From assembly GCA_964235605.1 (NCBI GenBank), contig CAXSCR010000111.1, positions 1-6,213 of the forward strand: DNA of 6,213 nucleotides, written 5' to 3'. The stretch's first letter is position 1; every line of letters starts with the position of its first letter. The translations under genes and the position numbers were made by a program. The notes below the pieces were generated by a model, which saw nothing but the letters and a program-made list of their open reading frames with translations, ran no database searches and had not been told where the DNA came from. Shown here in pieces: positions 1 to 5,848 of this stretch. This stretch comes from DATCRE01 sp964235605. GTDB lineage: Bacteria; Bacteroidota; Bacteroidia; Cytophagales; Cyclobacteriaceae.

Positions 1-23
1 AACGGTCTGATAATCAAATACAA

Positions 24-515
24 TTAACGTCTTTTTTTTGTCGCTGAATCGCTGCCATTAAATAAGTACGGTGTTCTATCCGTATTATTATGCTCCTCAA
101 CAAACGTCTCTCCAAAAGCGAAGTATTCAAGATGTTGATAAACTTCACCGCTGGCATCTGTAACGTAACTCGTGCTTCCTAAATGATCGGGGTGATAGAA
201 ATACTGGAACTTCTCCGCGGTACTTCCGCTGCCAGTGATTTGGCCTGGAGGAGTTTTTCCACTTTTACCTGCAGTGAGTATCTGTCCATCGGCACCAAGA
301 AATTTTATATTCTTTACTATGCCATCAAATATGCGCTGGTTCTTACCAACATAATCTACTTTGTCGGCACCGGCTTTTAAAGGACCCTTGCCATCATTAT
401 CCCAACCTGCGCCGAGTTTACTTACGATGCGTTGGCCTTCGATGTAATAGTGTTTCGTGTAGCCACCACTTCGTAATACGAGGTAAGGATTAACATATAC
501 CGTATAGTTGCCCAT
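24..515 (-). CDS. RHS repeat-associated core protein, C-terminal fragment
   Basis: This is a fragment of a large surface or secreted RHS/YD-repeat protein, the family that forms a shell carrying a variable C-terminal toxin. The core motif is clear: HPDHLGS at residues 108-114, then a TDASGEVYQHLEYFAFGE stretch and TPYLFNG at 148-154. Upstream, YTKHYYIEGQRIVSKLG (residues 19-35) is also typical of Bacteroidota RHS proteins. The ATG at 515 lies inside the domain, so it is not a natural start. The same frame stays open to 623 and still reads like RHS sequence (GQTVYVNGE) back to about 574, where the repeated block begins. The family normally continues after LFNG with KELDEETGLYYYGARYYDP; here that is replaced by SDSATKKRR and a stop. 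The change coincides with a run of eight A (plus strand 32-39). One extra A would keep the frame open to the window edge, giving KTLIVFDYQTV. The gene is truncated at its 5' end and probably non-functional. Confidence 0.85.
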   Translation of the reverse strand: MGNYTVYVNPYLVLRSGGYTKHYYIEGQRIVSKLGAGWDNDGKGPLKAGADKVDYVGKNQRIFDGIVKNIKFLGADGQILTAGKSGKTPPGQITGSGSTAEKFQYFYHPDHLGSTSYVTDASGEVYQHLEYFAFGETFVEEHNNTDRTPYLFNGSDSATKKRR

Positions 516-615
516 GCCGCCGGAGCTAGCCTTAACTTCGCCGTTTACATATACGGTTTGGCCGGTACCCTCGCCTGCCGCAAGTTTAGCAAAAGTAACT
601 TGTGGCTTCGTTGAG

Positions 616-637
616 GCAAGTTTTCAACTTGCGTAGT
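616..637. repeat. REP-like hairpin with GTAGT tail (copy 1)
   Basis: The plus strand shows a perfect 7-bp stem, GCAAGTT / AACTTGC, with a 3-nt loop (616-632), followed directly by GTAGT. The same organisation recurs at 892-913, and a related hairpin lies at 862-878. Small palindromes next to a GTAG-type tetranucleotide are typical of REP elements mobilised by REP-associated tyrosine transposases (family knowledge). None of those genes is in this window. The stop codon that closes the RHS frame upstream (624-626) is inside this element. Confidence 0.55.
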
Positions 638-651
638 GAACTCTTAAAATA

Positions 652-678
652 ATAATTTTAACTATAAGTTGAAATTAT
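652..678 (-). terminator. AT-rich hairpin after the lipoprotein gene (copy 1)
   Basis: The arms ATAATTTTAACT (652-663) and AGTTGAAATTAT (667-678) pair over 12 bp with one mismatch (G.U in one orientation), around a 3-nt loop. The hairpin lies 23 bp downstream of the stop of the minus-strand lipoprotein gene. On the minus strand it is followed by TATTTTAAG, a poor but possible U-rich tail. It could act as a transcription terminator or RNA-stabilising hairpin. The low GC content of the stem argues against a strong terminator. Confidence 0.4.
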
Positions 679-701
679 AAAATACGGGATCAAAACAAAC
701 T

Positions 702-1079
702 CTATTCCATATCTTTTTCACCGTAAATTGGATCGATGATTTTTAACGACCTGAATACAAGGACATAGTAGCACGGACTGTATGAACCGTGGGGAATATC
801 TGTATAACAGTTCGAGGGATTATGCTGGTAAAAAGGGTTAATTGAAAAATCAGTTTCTCGAGTAAGCTGAAAGCTTACGTCATTACAACCACAAGCTGGA
901 AGCTTGCGGTAGTGGGGTATATCAGTGGAAACCCTATAGGTATTATACACGGACCGAAAATAAATTTCTGCTCTCGTGACAGAGTCAGGTCTTCCTTTTA
1001 TTAAAGGACGATTTACCGAACAACTTGATGTGAGTGAGAATATTAGAAGCAATAATATATTAGACATTATATCCCTCAT
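702..1079 (-). CDS. Putative lipoprotein of unknown function (125 aa)
   Basis: The N-terminus is a short lipoprotein signal: a hydrophobic NILLLLIFSL stretch, then LTSSC with the candidate lipidated cysteine at residue 20. The mature part is cysteine-rich and aromatic, with no domain I recognise. The start ATG overlaps the stop of the decayed lipoprotein gene upstream by four bases (ATGA), so the two were probably translated together. A second ATG at codon 5 is an alternative start. Residues around 57-73 are encoded by two adjacent REP-like hairpins (862-915), kept in frame. The pentapeptide TDIPH occurs once just before this stretch and once after it (TDIPHGSYSP), so the insertion may have altered the original protein. 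The 3' end is duplicated at 5977-6158. It could be an orphan immunity-type or surface lipoprotein; that role is inference only. Confidence 0.7.
   Translation of the reverse strand: MRDIMSNILLLLIFSLTSSCSVNRPLIKGRPDSVTRAEIYFRSVYNTYRVSTDIPHYRKLPACGCNDVSFQLTRETDFSINPFYQHNPSNCYTDIPHGSYSPCYYVLVFRSLKIIDPIYGEKDME
862..915. repeat. Two adjacent REP-like hairpins inside the lipoprotein gene
   Basis: The first hairpin is GTAAGCT-GAA-AGCTTAC (862-878). The second is CAAGCT-GGA-AGCTTG (892-906), followed by CGGTAGTGG, the same tail as the REP-like element at 616-637. The shared stem-loop size and tail suggest one family. The pair lies in frame within the 702-1079 lipoprotein gene. The boundary between them (880/881) is the point where the second copy of the long repeat switches to group II intron sequence. 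Confidence 0.55.
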
Positions 1080-1938
1080 TTTTTCAAGTATGGTTCATAA
1101 CATTTCATATATTTTTTTCTATTTGTAGTTCCACCCAGCCATCCGCCTCGCATTTTATGAGGAATAAAGTACATGCCTAATTCAATCTTGTTATTATTGT
1201 CTATGTCCGTAAAATTAAAAAAATGTACCCCCAATAAGGGTATTCATAAACTAGGAAATCATGCGTATCACCAGTTATGATTGGCCGTTTTGAAATAATG
1301 GAATCCAACGTTTTCATAATAGCTTTATAATTATAGGACGAGTGGTTTTTTAAAGAATCAAAAAATTGCGGAGCAGCTGTTTTGGTGGTAAGAAGATCTG
1401 GAAAAAGGGCTTCCAAGATTTGTGTCGATTGTTTAAATTGGCCTCTTATCTCTGAAGAGATGAAGACCTCGTCTTTTAAAAAATTATCAACCAGTGGTGA
1501 ATTGATTTTTGATATAGCGATGGTAGATGAATCCTTTAGTTCAAGCATTTGAGCTTCTTCATTAAGCCTATAGTATTTGATCTGCCCATTTGTAACTATA
1601 TAGGGTCGGTAGAAAAATAAAGTAGAATTTTCCTTCTTTAGTTGAAATGAAACTAAAGTTTATATCTAAATCAGTTAACCAATAGTTTCTGAGATAATAT
1701 TGATCAATGACCTTCAACTTCTTGTCGTTTATTTCATTTAAATGATTTGTAATCATTTCCGATAAAACACATTTCTTCCAATCATTTAAGGAACACAAAT
1801 CATCCGATGGTAAATTTTCCCGGAAGGATTCGCTTGCCAATTTACCAAAATACTTACTTATGTCAAGTGACTTTTGCGCTTATCAACTGAACATGATATG
1901 GTCGAAACAATTTAAATTAAAAGGAGCAATTTGTGCAT
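1076..1938 (-). pseudogene. Decayed lipoprotein gene (one nonsense codon, three frameshifts)
   Basis: A single coding frame of about 287 codons can be traced through four lesions. The ATG at 1936-1938 begins MHKLLLLI, then a TAA (1912-1914), then IVSTISCSVDKRK, which is a lipoprotein signal with candidate Cys16. The frame then shifts at a run of four A (plus 1872-1875) into KSLDISKYFGKL and continues to DLDINFSF. It shifts again near 1641-1654 into QLKKENSTLFFYRPYIV and runs on to EYPYWG. It shifts a third time at a run of five G (plus 1228-1232) into VHFFNFTDIDNNNKIELG, ending at EPYLKK with a stop overlapping the next ATG. The open pieces 1201-1548 and 1568-1840 are fragments of this one gene; the second has only a TTG as start. 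I do not recognise the family. It reads like a secreted immunity or accessory protein. Homopolymer sequencing errors could explain part, but not obviously all, of the damage. Confidence 0.75.
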
Positions 1939-1992
1939 TATAGTATGTTCTTTTAAAGATCCAATATATCAGTATCTTTATAGATCAATTGA

Positions 1993-2008
1993 CGGCTTAG
2001 GAAAGCCG
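1993..2008 (-). other. Short GC-rich hairpin at the end of the MORN reading frame
   Basis: A 6-bp perfect stem CGGCTT / AAGCCG with a 4-nt loop spans the stop codon of the extended MORN frame. No T-run follows on the minus strand, so I do not call it an intrinsic terminator. It could stabilise an RNA 3' end. Confidence 0.3.
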
Positions 2009-2130
2009 GTTCGTCTTATCCTTTAACTTCTTCTTAGCGTCGCATAATAGTTCTTGAGTCCTTTCTGTCACATCTAAGCACAATTCTTGTTGTTGACTCG
2101 ATATGAATTTGCCTATCTCCGCTTCTTTTT
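1997..2130 (-). other. Out-of-frame former C-terminus of the MORN protein
   Basis: Past the stop at 2113 a different minus-strand frame reads EAEIGKFISSQQQELCLDV and continues as a charged, helix-like segment to TNRLS and a TAA at 1997-1999. It joins the KNKK end of the MORN protein if one A is added to the run at plus 2126-2130. The composition (Glu, Gln, Lys) continues that of the upstream KINEEAIKEETK tail. It has no start codon of its own, so it is best read as a severed extension of about 39 residues giving a full-length protein of about 313. Confidence 0.55.
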
Positions 2131-2937
2131 ATTTTTAGTCTCTTCTTTAATTGCCTCTTCATTAATCTTCTTTGTCACAAACTGCATTTCATACCTATGA
2201 AAAGGCAACTCTAAAAAGTTGCCATAGGATGATCTACCCTGAACACTATCCGAATCATAATATTTTTTATGCTTTACATTAAATCCTTTATTATAGAACA
2301 ATCTACTCTCATCAGGATAACTTTCGAAGAGCAACTCTCCTTTTGAAGATAGTGACCTACGGTTGGCCGAAATATAACCATTGGTAAATTTCTCCTCTAC
2401 ATACATTCCTTTTTCAGAGTAGAACCGATAAGTCCCACTTCTAAGGCCATTCTCAAACTCTCCTTCTGCAAGCATTTTTCCATTTTCATAATAAGCATAA
2501 CCTTTTCCTTCAAGCCTGCCTTGATTGTATTCTAATTCAAGCTTCTTATTTCCACTTGGGTAATATTCGACGACTTTACCATGTAAGGTATCATTAACAT
2601 AATATGCTGTGTATATCAATTCAAGCTTTGGACTATATTTCCTAAGCTCTCCATTCCTGACTCCATTTTTAAACTCTGCTTCATATTTTTTTGTACCTGA
2701 TATGTAAAATGTAGAAACCAGGCCGTTTATGGTATCATTAACGTAATCTTTCATCGCAACCAACCTTCCTTGTCGCCAAAACCTCCAGCCCCATTGCTTC
2801 ACGTTATTTTCGAAAATAGCGCCGGTAGAATCATTGTACATTATTATTTCTGGTACTCCCCATCCTTGACCAAAGGAAATATCACTGCTTAACATGCAGA
2901 GCATGAGCATAACAGTTGAAAACTTAATGTATTTCAT
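2113..2937 (-). CDS. Secreted MORN-repeat protein (YwqK/MORN_2-like)
   Basis: A signal peptide covers residues 1 to about 24, ending SFGQ before GWGV. From about residue 65 to 187 there are five or six MORN-type repeats of 22-24 residues, such as NDTINGLVSTFYISG, NDTLHGKVVEYYPSGNKK, QGRLEGKGYAYYENGK and NGLRSGTYRFYSEKG. MORN_2 proteins of this kind are often annotated as the 'YwqK family antitoxin' and are common near RHS and other polymorphic-toxin loci in Bacteroidota. A role as immunity or accessory protein is inferred from that context. The tail is lysine-rich (KKINEEAIKEETKNKKKRR). A one-base shift at the A run (plus 2126-2130) would extend the protein by about 39 further residues to a stop at 1997-1999, so the original C-terminus was probably longer. 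It is a paralogue in layout of the MORN gene at 4867-5523. Confidence 0.88.
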   Translation of the reverse strand: MKYIKFSTVMLMLCMLSSDISFGQGWGVPEIIMYNDSTGAIFENNVKQWGWRFWRQGRLVAMKDYVNDTINGLVSTFYISGTKKYEAEFKNGVRNGELRKYSPKLELIYTAYYVNDTLHGKVVEYYPSGNKKLELEYNQGRLEGKGYAYYENGKMLAEGEFENGLRSGTYRFYSEKGMYVEEKFTNGYISANRRSLSSKGELLFESYPDESRLFYNKGFNVKHKKYYDSDSVQGRSSYGNFLELPFHRYEMQFVTKKINEEAIKEETKNKKKRR

Positions 2938-3023
2938 GATAATTTAATTTTTGATATACGTTTTAACATTACTACGAACTAGTCTTTCTAACTGATGTAT
3001 ATTTGAAAGTTACCTAAATCCTG

Positions 3024-3039
3024 GCCTACTACGGTAGGC
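3024..3039. other. Small palindrome between two genes
   Basis: GCCTAC / GTAGGC forms a perfect 6-bp stem with loop TACG, in the gap between the small secreted gene (stop at 3076) and the MORN gene (start at 2937). It contains GTAG but lacks the tail of the REP-like elements in this window and has no U-tract. It may be a processing or recombination site; the function is unknown. Confidence 0.25.
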
Positions 3040-3075
3040 TGAGATGATGCAATACAAAATAGCGAATCGAGGTAT

Positions 3076-3534
3076 TTATGGAAACCATATGTTGCGGACC
3101 ACTTCACCTGAGCTGAGCACTTCATTTTTTCGTCTATAGGTGTACCAAAATCGAAGCAAGATCCTAGATCCTTTAATAAGCTTAATACGGCCCGGCCAAT
3201 GAATAGCTAATATAGCCACAGGTCCCCCTAATTCGCGAGTTCTGTGTAATGGAACAGTATACTCTTTTGCGAAAATTAATTCTAGCGAGTCCACACTAAC
3301 ATACACACCTTTTATCGAGTCGCTTAATCGTTCTGGAATTTCGGAAAGCACTCCAAATAAAACTACTTTATCGGGCCATAAATCCATCTTTTTAATTACT
3401 TCAACTGTAACTGAATCTTCACCATCAAAAATATTTATGTAAGGTATCGGGAACTTCGTGGTGTCTTGTTTCTGAAAGCATTTACCCTGAGAAATCACTG
3501 TCATAAAAACCATTACGGTAATGAGACGTATCAT
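3076..3534 (-). CDS. Small secreted protein of unknown function (152 aa)
   Basis: The N-terminus (MIRLITVMVFMTVISQG) is a typical signal peptide with likely cleavage around residues 19-21, so the mature protein is about 130 residues and exported to the periplasm or beyond. The mature part is rich in beta-forming residues: VTVEVIKKM, DKVVLFGVL, GVYVSVDSLELIF, RIKLIKGSRILLRFWY. It ends in a Lys/Arg-rich strand and WFP. I recognise no domain. The start has a weak GAGAG purine stretch 3-4 bases upstream, and no alternative upstream start stays in frame. It lies 102 bp after the 3637-4512 gene and 138 bp before the MORN gene, in the same direction. By position it could be one member of an orphan immunity or accessory set; that is inference. 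Confidence 0.7.
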   Translation of the reverse strand: MIRLITVMVFMTVISQGKCFQKQDTTKFPIPYINIFDGEDSVTVEVIKKMDLWPDKVVLFGVLSEIPERLSDSIKGVYVSVDSLELIFAKEYTVPLHRTRELGGPVAILAIHWPGRIKLIKGSRILLRFWYTYRRKNEVLSSGEVVRNIWFP

Positions 3535-3562
3535 GACTCTCTTTTCATTGAAGCTGTTTTAT

Positions 3563-3593
3563 ACACTAACTTAAGCTATTATTAACTAAGTGT
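3563..3593. other. Imperfect inverted repeat upstream of the small secreted gene
   Basis: ACACTAACTTAA and TTAACTAAGTGT are inverted with two mismatches around a 7-nt spacer, about 30-60 bp upstream of the ATG at 3534. This could be an operator-like dyad or a weak hairpin. The sequence is AT-rich, so chance cannot be excluded. Confidence 0.2.
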
Positions 3594-3636
3594 AAGTATT
3601 TCTCCGTTTAGTGCTTTCTGTATATAAGTTTTAGAC

Positions 3637-4512
3637 CTAACCCCTTGCTAATAAAACCATTTTATATAAAAGGGCATATTGTGATTGATGTTCCTTTATA
3701 TACGGGATACAATCAGAATTAAATTTTAATATCCTTTGACTATCACGTTTTAAAATTATAAAGTTTAAATAATGAGCATGAGAATGTATCCTATCACCTG
3801 CTAGCGGTTGAAAGAATTCTATATCAGCATCAAAAAATTCTTTAAATACTACCCTATCATGGATGTCTAAAACGTCCTTCCTATGGTATGTTCGTTTATC
3901 TGTATAGGAATAATAGTCGAGTAATTCTACTTTAACATCATTTTCCTCCCAAAGCAATAAGATCTTTACTGCTGAGGGAGAGTAGTACTGCGTAAGAATT
4001 GCAATATTTTCAACCCCATTTAATTTTAAACTATCTGAGAAATTAGCAAGAAATTTTGTCAATGCCTCTGGCATTTCTTCGAATATTGGTTTTAATGGAT
4101 GGCTAAACGTGGTCTCCAAAATTTCGCACGTTTTTGATTCACCACAAATATCAAAAACGCCCTTAATACCATCATATAGTTTATATAAAGATAAGGAGTC
4201 ATAGCGAAGCTCTCTTTCGTATCGCACGTTATTATTAAAATACCTCCATTTAAATCCTGTTTTTGTAAATTTACAATCCAAGCTTTGTAATGTTAATTGA
4301 AACTGCTCACCCTTTTCTTTGTCAATTTTAAAACAGTTGTTAATACTGAACATTACGGTTCTCGAAAATATCAACGAGCCACCTTGTGATGACTCGTTAA
4401 AAAAACATTTTGTCGAACCGCCAAGGGCATCCCTGATAGGTTGCTCTCCAGCAGAGCCTATTTCCGTTTCACCTTTGACCGAACAAACATAAAAACATAA
4501 TTTGATTAACAT
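3637..4512 (-). CDS. Hypothetical protein, unrecognised family (291 codons)
   Basis: The frame is long and uninterrupted, with a composition typical of a real protein. Landmarks are two closely spaced cysteines (IKGVFDICGESKTCEILE), a helical stretch EEMPEALTKFLANFSDSLK, and a C-terminal histidine cluster DRIHSHAHYLNFIILKR followed by a helix ending YKMVLLARG. I do not recognise the family and see no catalytic signature that I would trust. The start is uncertain: the first 14 residues (MLIKLCFYVCSVKG) are a poor signal peptide. An overlapping frame reads MFLCLFGQ, like the signal-peptide ends of the two MORN proteins, so a small indel near 4475 may separate the signal from the mature part. 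About 30 bp upstream lie the 20-bp direct repeats at 4543-4602, so the 5' end may have been remodelled. Met53 is another possible start. Confidence 0.6.
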   Translation of the reverse strand: MLIKLCFYVCSVKGETEIGSAGEQPIRDALGGSTKCFFNESSQGGSLIFSRTVMFSINNCFKIDKEKGEQFQLTLQSLDCKFTKTGFKWRYFNNNVRYERELRYDSLSLYKLYDGIKGVFDICGESKTCEILETTFSHPLKPIFEEMPEALTKFLANFSDSLKLNGVENIAILTQYYSPSAVKILLLWEENDVKVELLDYYSYTDKRTYHRKDVLDIHDRVVFKEFFDADIEFFQPLAGDRIHSHAHYLNFIILKRDSQRILKFNSDCIPYIKEHQSQYALLYKMVLLARG

Positions 4513-4542
4513 GTAGCCAGCACCAGAATCTCAAAAATAAAT

Positions 4543-4602
4543 AGCTTAATAAATGTCCATTAGAAAACATCGTCTAAAAATCAGCCTAATAAATGTCCAT
4601 TA
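4543..4602. repeat. Two 20-bp direct repeats, 40 bp apart
   Basis: AGCTTAATAAATGTCCATTA (4543-4562) and AGCCTAATAAATGTCCATTA (4583-4602) differ at one base. A weaker third match, GATAAATGTTCC, starts near 4641. Tandem directly repeated sites at a fixed spacing are found as transposase-binding sites at the ends of IS21-like and Tn7-like elements, so this may be a leftover element end. No transposase gene or partner end is in the window. The repeats sit exactly at the broken 3' end of the small secreted gene (4581-4822). Confidence 0.6.
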
Positions 4603-4822
4603 CTCCAAAATTTACAAGTAACATTCAGATATATCTTGCCGATAAATGTTCCTTTGCTAGTGTTCCAACTTTTAATTGAGACTTTAGGGAAGCTCACAAG
4701 TTTCGTTCTAACAACGCGAAGATCAGAGTCCTCTTGTGAGTGATTCTGATCGGGATTCATAAGCGTGGATTAGAATTTAACGGAAGTATATAGAAGTAAT
4801 ATATAAACAGTATTTCCTTCAT
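4581..4822 (-). pseudogene. Broken gene for a small secreted protein
   Basis: An ATG at 4820-4822, 44 bp after the MORN gene, begins MKEILFIYYFYILPLNSNPRL, a signal-peptide-like segment, and stops at 4757-4759. That stop overlaps (ATGA) a 59-codon frame, 4581-4760, reading MNPDQNHSQEDSDLRVV and then a beta-like SWNTSKGTFIGKIYLNVTC segment. The natural reading is one secreted protein whose signal and mature parts are now in different frames. The second frame ends in SNGHLLG, where the last residues come from the 20-bp direct repeat, so the 3' part was probably lost to the rearrangement that left those repeats. The alternative, two tiny coupled genes, seems less likely. Function is unknown. Confidence 0.5.
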
Positions 4823-4830
4823 CACCTCCT
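4820..4830 (-). promoter_or_regulatory. Unusually complete Shine-Dalgarno sequence
   Basis: The minus strand reads AAGGAGGTGATG. AAGGAGGTGAT is complementary to the usual 3' end of 16S rRNA (ATCACCTCCTT). Bacteroidota genes rarely use strong Shine-Dalgarno sites, and no other gene here has one. The ATG at 4820-4822 is only two bases from GGAGG, closer than optimal, so the match could be coincidental. Confidence 0.35.
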
Positions 4831-4866
4831 TCTGCCTTTAGAATTTTTATATTACTAAGAAGGTAG

Positions 4867-5523
4867 TTAATGTTCTGCACTACTTGCCTCTTTTAAATCG
4901 CATATAAAATATTCTCTATCATATAAATACGTTTCAATAGGGGTCGGATTTTTCACGTCTTTATGTCGGGATTTGCCATTGTTTTTATATATCACCCTAC
5001 TAGCAAAGGCATTTTTATCGGTGTTCGGAAAAAAAAGACTTTTCCTCACCCCTTTCTTATTAAACACATCCATGCCAAGCAAACACCCATTTCGATAATA
5101 GCTGATAGTAAATGCGTTTCCATTTTTAAAAAAAGTGGTAAAATGACCGTTAATTTTTCCGTTTTGAAAGTTAGCTTCCATTGTTAGTCTTCCTTTTGCA
5201 TAATGCTTCGCGGTTCCATCCAATACCCCGTCTATAAAAACAAATTCCTTAAATATATTTCCCTCTGATGAATATTCTCTAAATGGCCCATCCAGACGGC
5301 CCATCCTATATGTTCCTTCCTGATAAATTTTACCAGGCTGATAATAAACTACGAATGATCCATTTAACGTGTCATTTTTAAAATGATCTATTCGCGAAAT
5401 ATCACCCTTATAATTATTTACTCGCCATTCTCCCTGTTTCCAACCGTTTTCATCAACATAATTTTGCCCTATTATCTTGCTGGGAAGCATAAGAATAATC
5501 AGGATATAAACTATCGCTCTCAT
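4867..5523 (-). CDS. Secreted MORN-repeat protein (YwqK/MORN_2-like)
   Basis: A signal peptide covers residues 1 to about 20 (MRAIVYILIILMLPSKIIGQ), so the protein is exported. MORN-type repeats follow from about residue 26 to 165: NGWKQGEWRVNNYKGD, NDTLNGSFVVYYQPGK, MGRLDGPFREYSSEGN, DGVLDGTAKHYAKGR, NGKINGHFTTFFKNGN and NGCLLGMDVFNKKG. These carry the alternating Gly, Phe/Tyr and Asn-Gly pattern of MORN_2 repeats. The tail from about 166 to 218 has no repeat and is unassigned. The ATG overlaps the stop of the upstream gene by four bases (ATGA), and AAGG lies three bases upstream, so translational coupling is likely. The protein shares the signal-peptide ending and NDT-NG repeats with the 2113-2937 protein, and the two are probably paralogues. 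Proteins of this family near RHS genes are often annotated as antitoxins or immunity proteins; the actual role here is inferred. Confidence 0.88.
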   Translation of the reverse strand: MRAIVYILIILMLPSKIIGQNYVDENGWKQGEWRVNNYKGDISRIDHFKNDTLNGSFVVYYQPGKIYQEGTYRMGRLDGPFREYSSEGNIFKEFVFIDGVLDGTAKHYAKGRLTMEANFQNGKINGHFTTFFKNGNAFTISYYRNGCLLGMDVFNKKGVRKSLFFPNTDKNAFASRVIYKNNGKSRHKDVKNPTPIETYLYDREYFICDLKEASSAEH

Positions 5524-5845
5524 TTCCTTCGTTCGTATTTACTGTAAATTTGTTTTACTCCCTGGCTTCCGTTACTTGGTTGTATGACTTTGAATTTCAC
5601 TTTATAAATCCAACCCGTTGCCTCAACCTTTTCTGATTCATTCCGAATACTTATGCTTCTTTGATTATTGACCTTTGTAAATGGCAATGTTCCATGTCCC
5701 TCAACATTAGTCAACGTCGATGAATTTGATCCTTGTTATCTGAGTATATTATCACAAACTTGTCCTTTATATCCCAAGCTTGATAAACTAACCCAACTTC
5801 GGTAGCATTGCTGGGCACATTTATTGGTACAGAATCATGAGCACC
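5520..5845 (-). pseudogene. 5'-truncated, frameshifted secreted beta-sandwich-like gene
   Basis: Two overlapping frames form one protein. The first (5711-5845) reads GAHDSVPINVPSNATEVGL on to DKFVIIYSDNK. The second takes over near 5731-5738, where one added A in an AA pair restores GSNSSTLTNVEGHGTLPF and runs to a GWIYKVKFKV segment, ending in KYERRK. Taken alone, the second frame has only a TTG start at 5714. The layout P-x-N-A-T...IxDKFxIxY...VxGxGTLxF...ATGWxYxV resembles the extracellular PPC-like or lectin-like beta-sandwich domains of secreted Bacteroidota proteins; this is judged by eye. The first frame begins exactly where the long repeat ends and has no start codon, so the N-terminal part was lost at that junction. 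The stop overlaps the start of the MORN gene by four bases. Confidence 0.5.
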
Positions 5846-5848
5846 TCA

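Larger units (their letters stand above)
574..880. repeat. Long direct repeat, copy 1 (about 307 bp)
   Basis: This block recurs at 5849-6158 in the same orientation, with only two substitutions and two small indels seen by eye. The differences are A/G at plus 720, C/T at plus 734, 'ga' absent near 782, and A5 here against A6 in the other copy. From left to right it holds about 36 bp of RHS coding sequence, a REP-like hairpin, an AT-rich hairpin and the 3' part of a lipoprotein gene. On the left, homology stops where the RHS frame continues only in this copy. On the right it stops at a second hairpin, where the other copy carries a group II intron. The near-identity points to a recent duplication. 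Confidence 0.95.

Noticed and set aside
183..380. 65-codon plus-strand open frame
   Set aside because: It lies antisense within the clear RHS coding sequence and has no recognisable protein features; it is a shadow frame.
1201..1840. Two separate small proteins (1201-1548 and 1568-1840)
   Set aside because: The sequence continues coherently across frame changes from one to the other and beyond at both ends, so they are pieces of a single decayed lipoprotein gene.
1937..1967. TTGGAT, 16 bases, TATAAT on the minus strand, resembling a sigma-70 promoter
   Set aside because: The TATAAT overlaps the ATG of the lipoprotein pseudogene, so transcription would start inside the gene, and Bacteroidota promoters have a different consensus.
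3024..3039. Intrinsic terminator after the small secreted gene
   Set aside because: The 6-bp stem has no following T-run on either strand.
4532..4539. TATTTTTG on the minus strand, matching the Bacteroidota -7 box (TAnnTTTG), 20 bases before the 3637-4512 gene
   Set aside because: No TTTG is present at the expected -33 distance, and one such 8-mer is expected by chance in AT-rich DNA.
4543..4602. CRISPR-like repeat-spacer-repeat
   Set aside because: There are only two copies of a 20-bp unit with a 20-bp gap, no further units and no cas genes.
4963..5187. 74-codon plus-strand open frame
   Set aside because: It is antisense to the MORN-repeat gene, whose repeats and signal peptide are unambiguous; it is a shadow frame.
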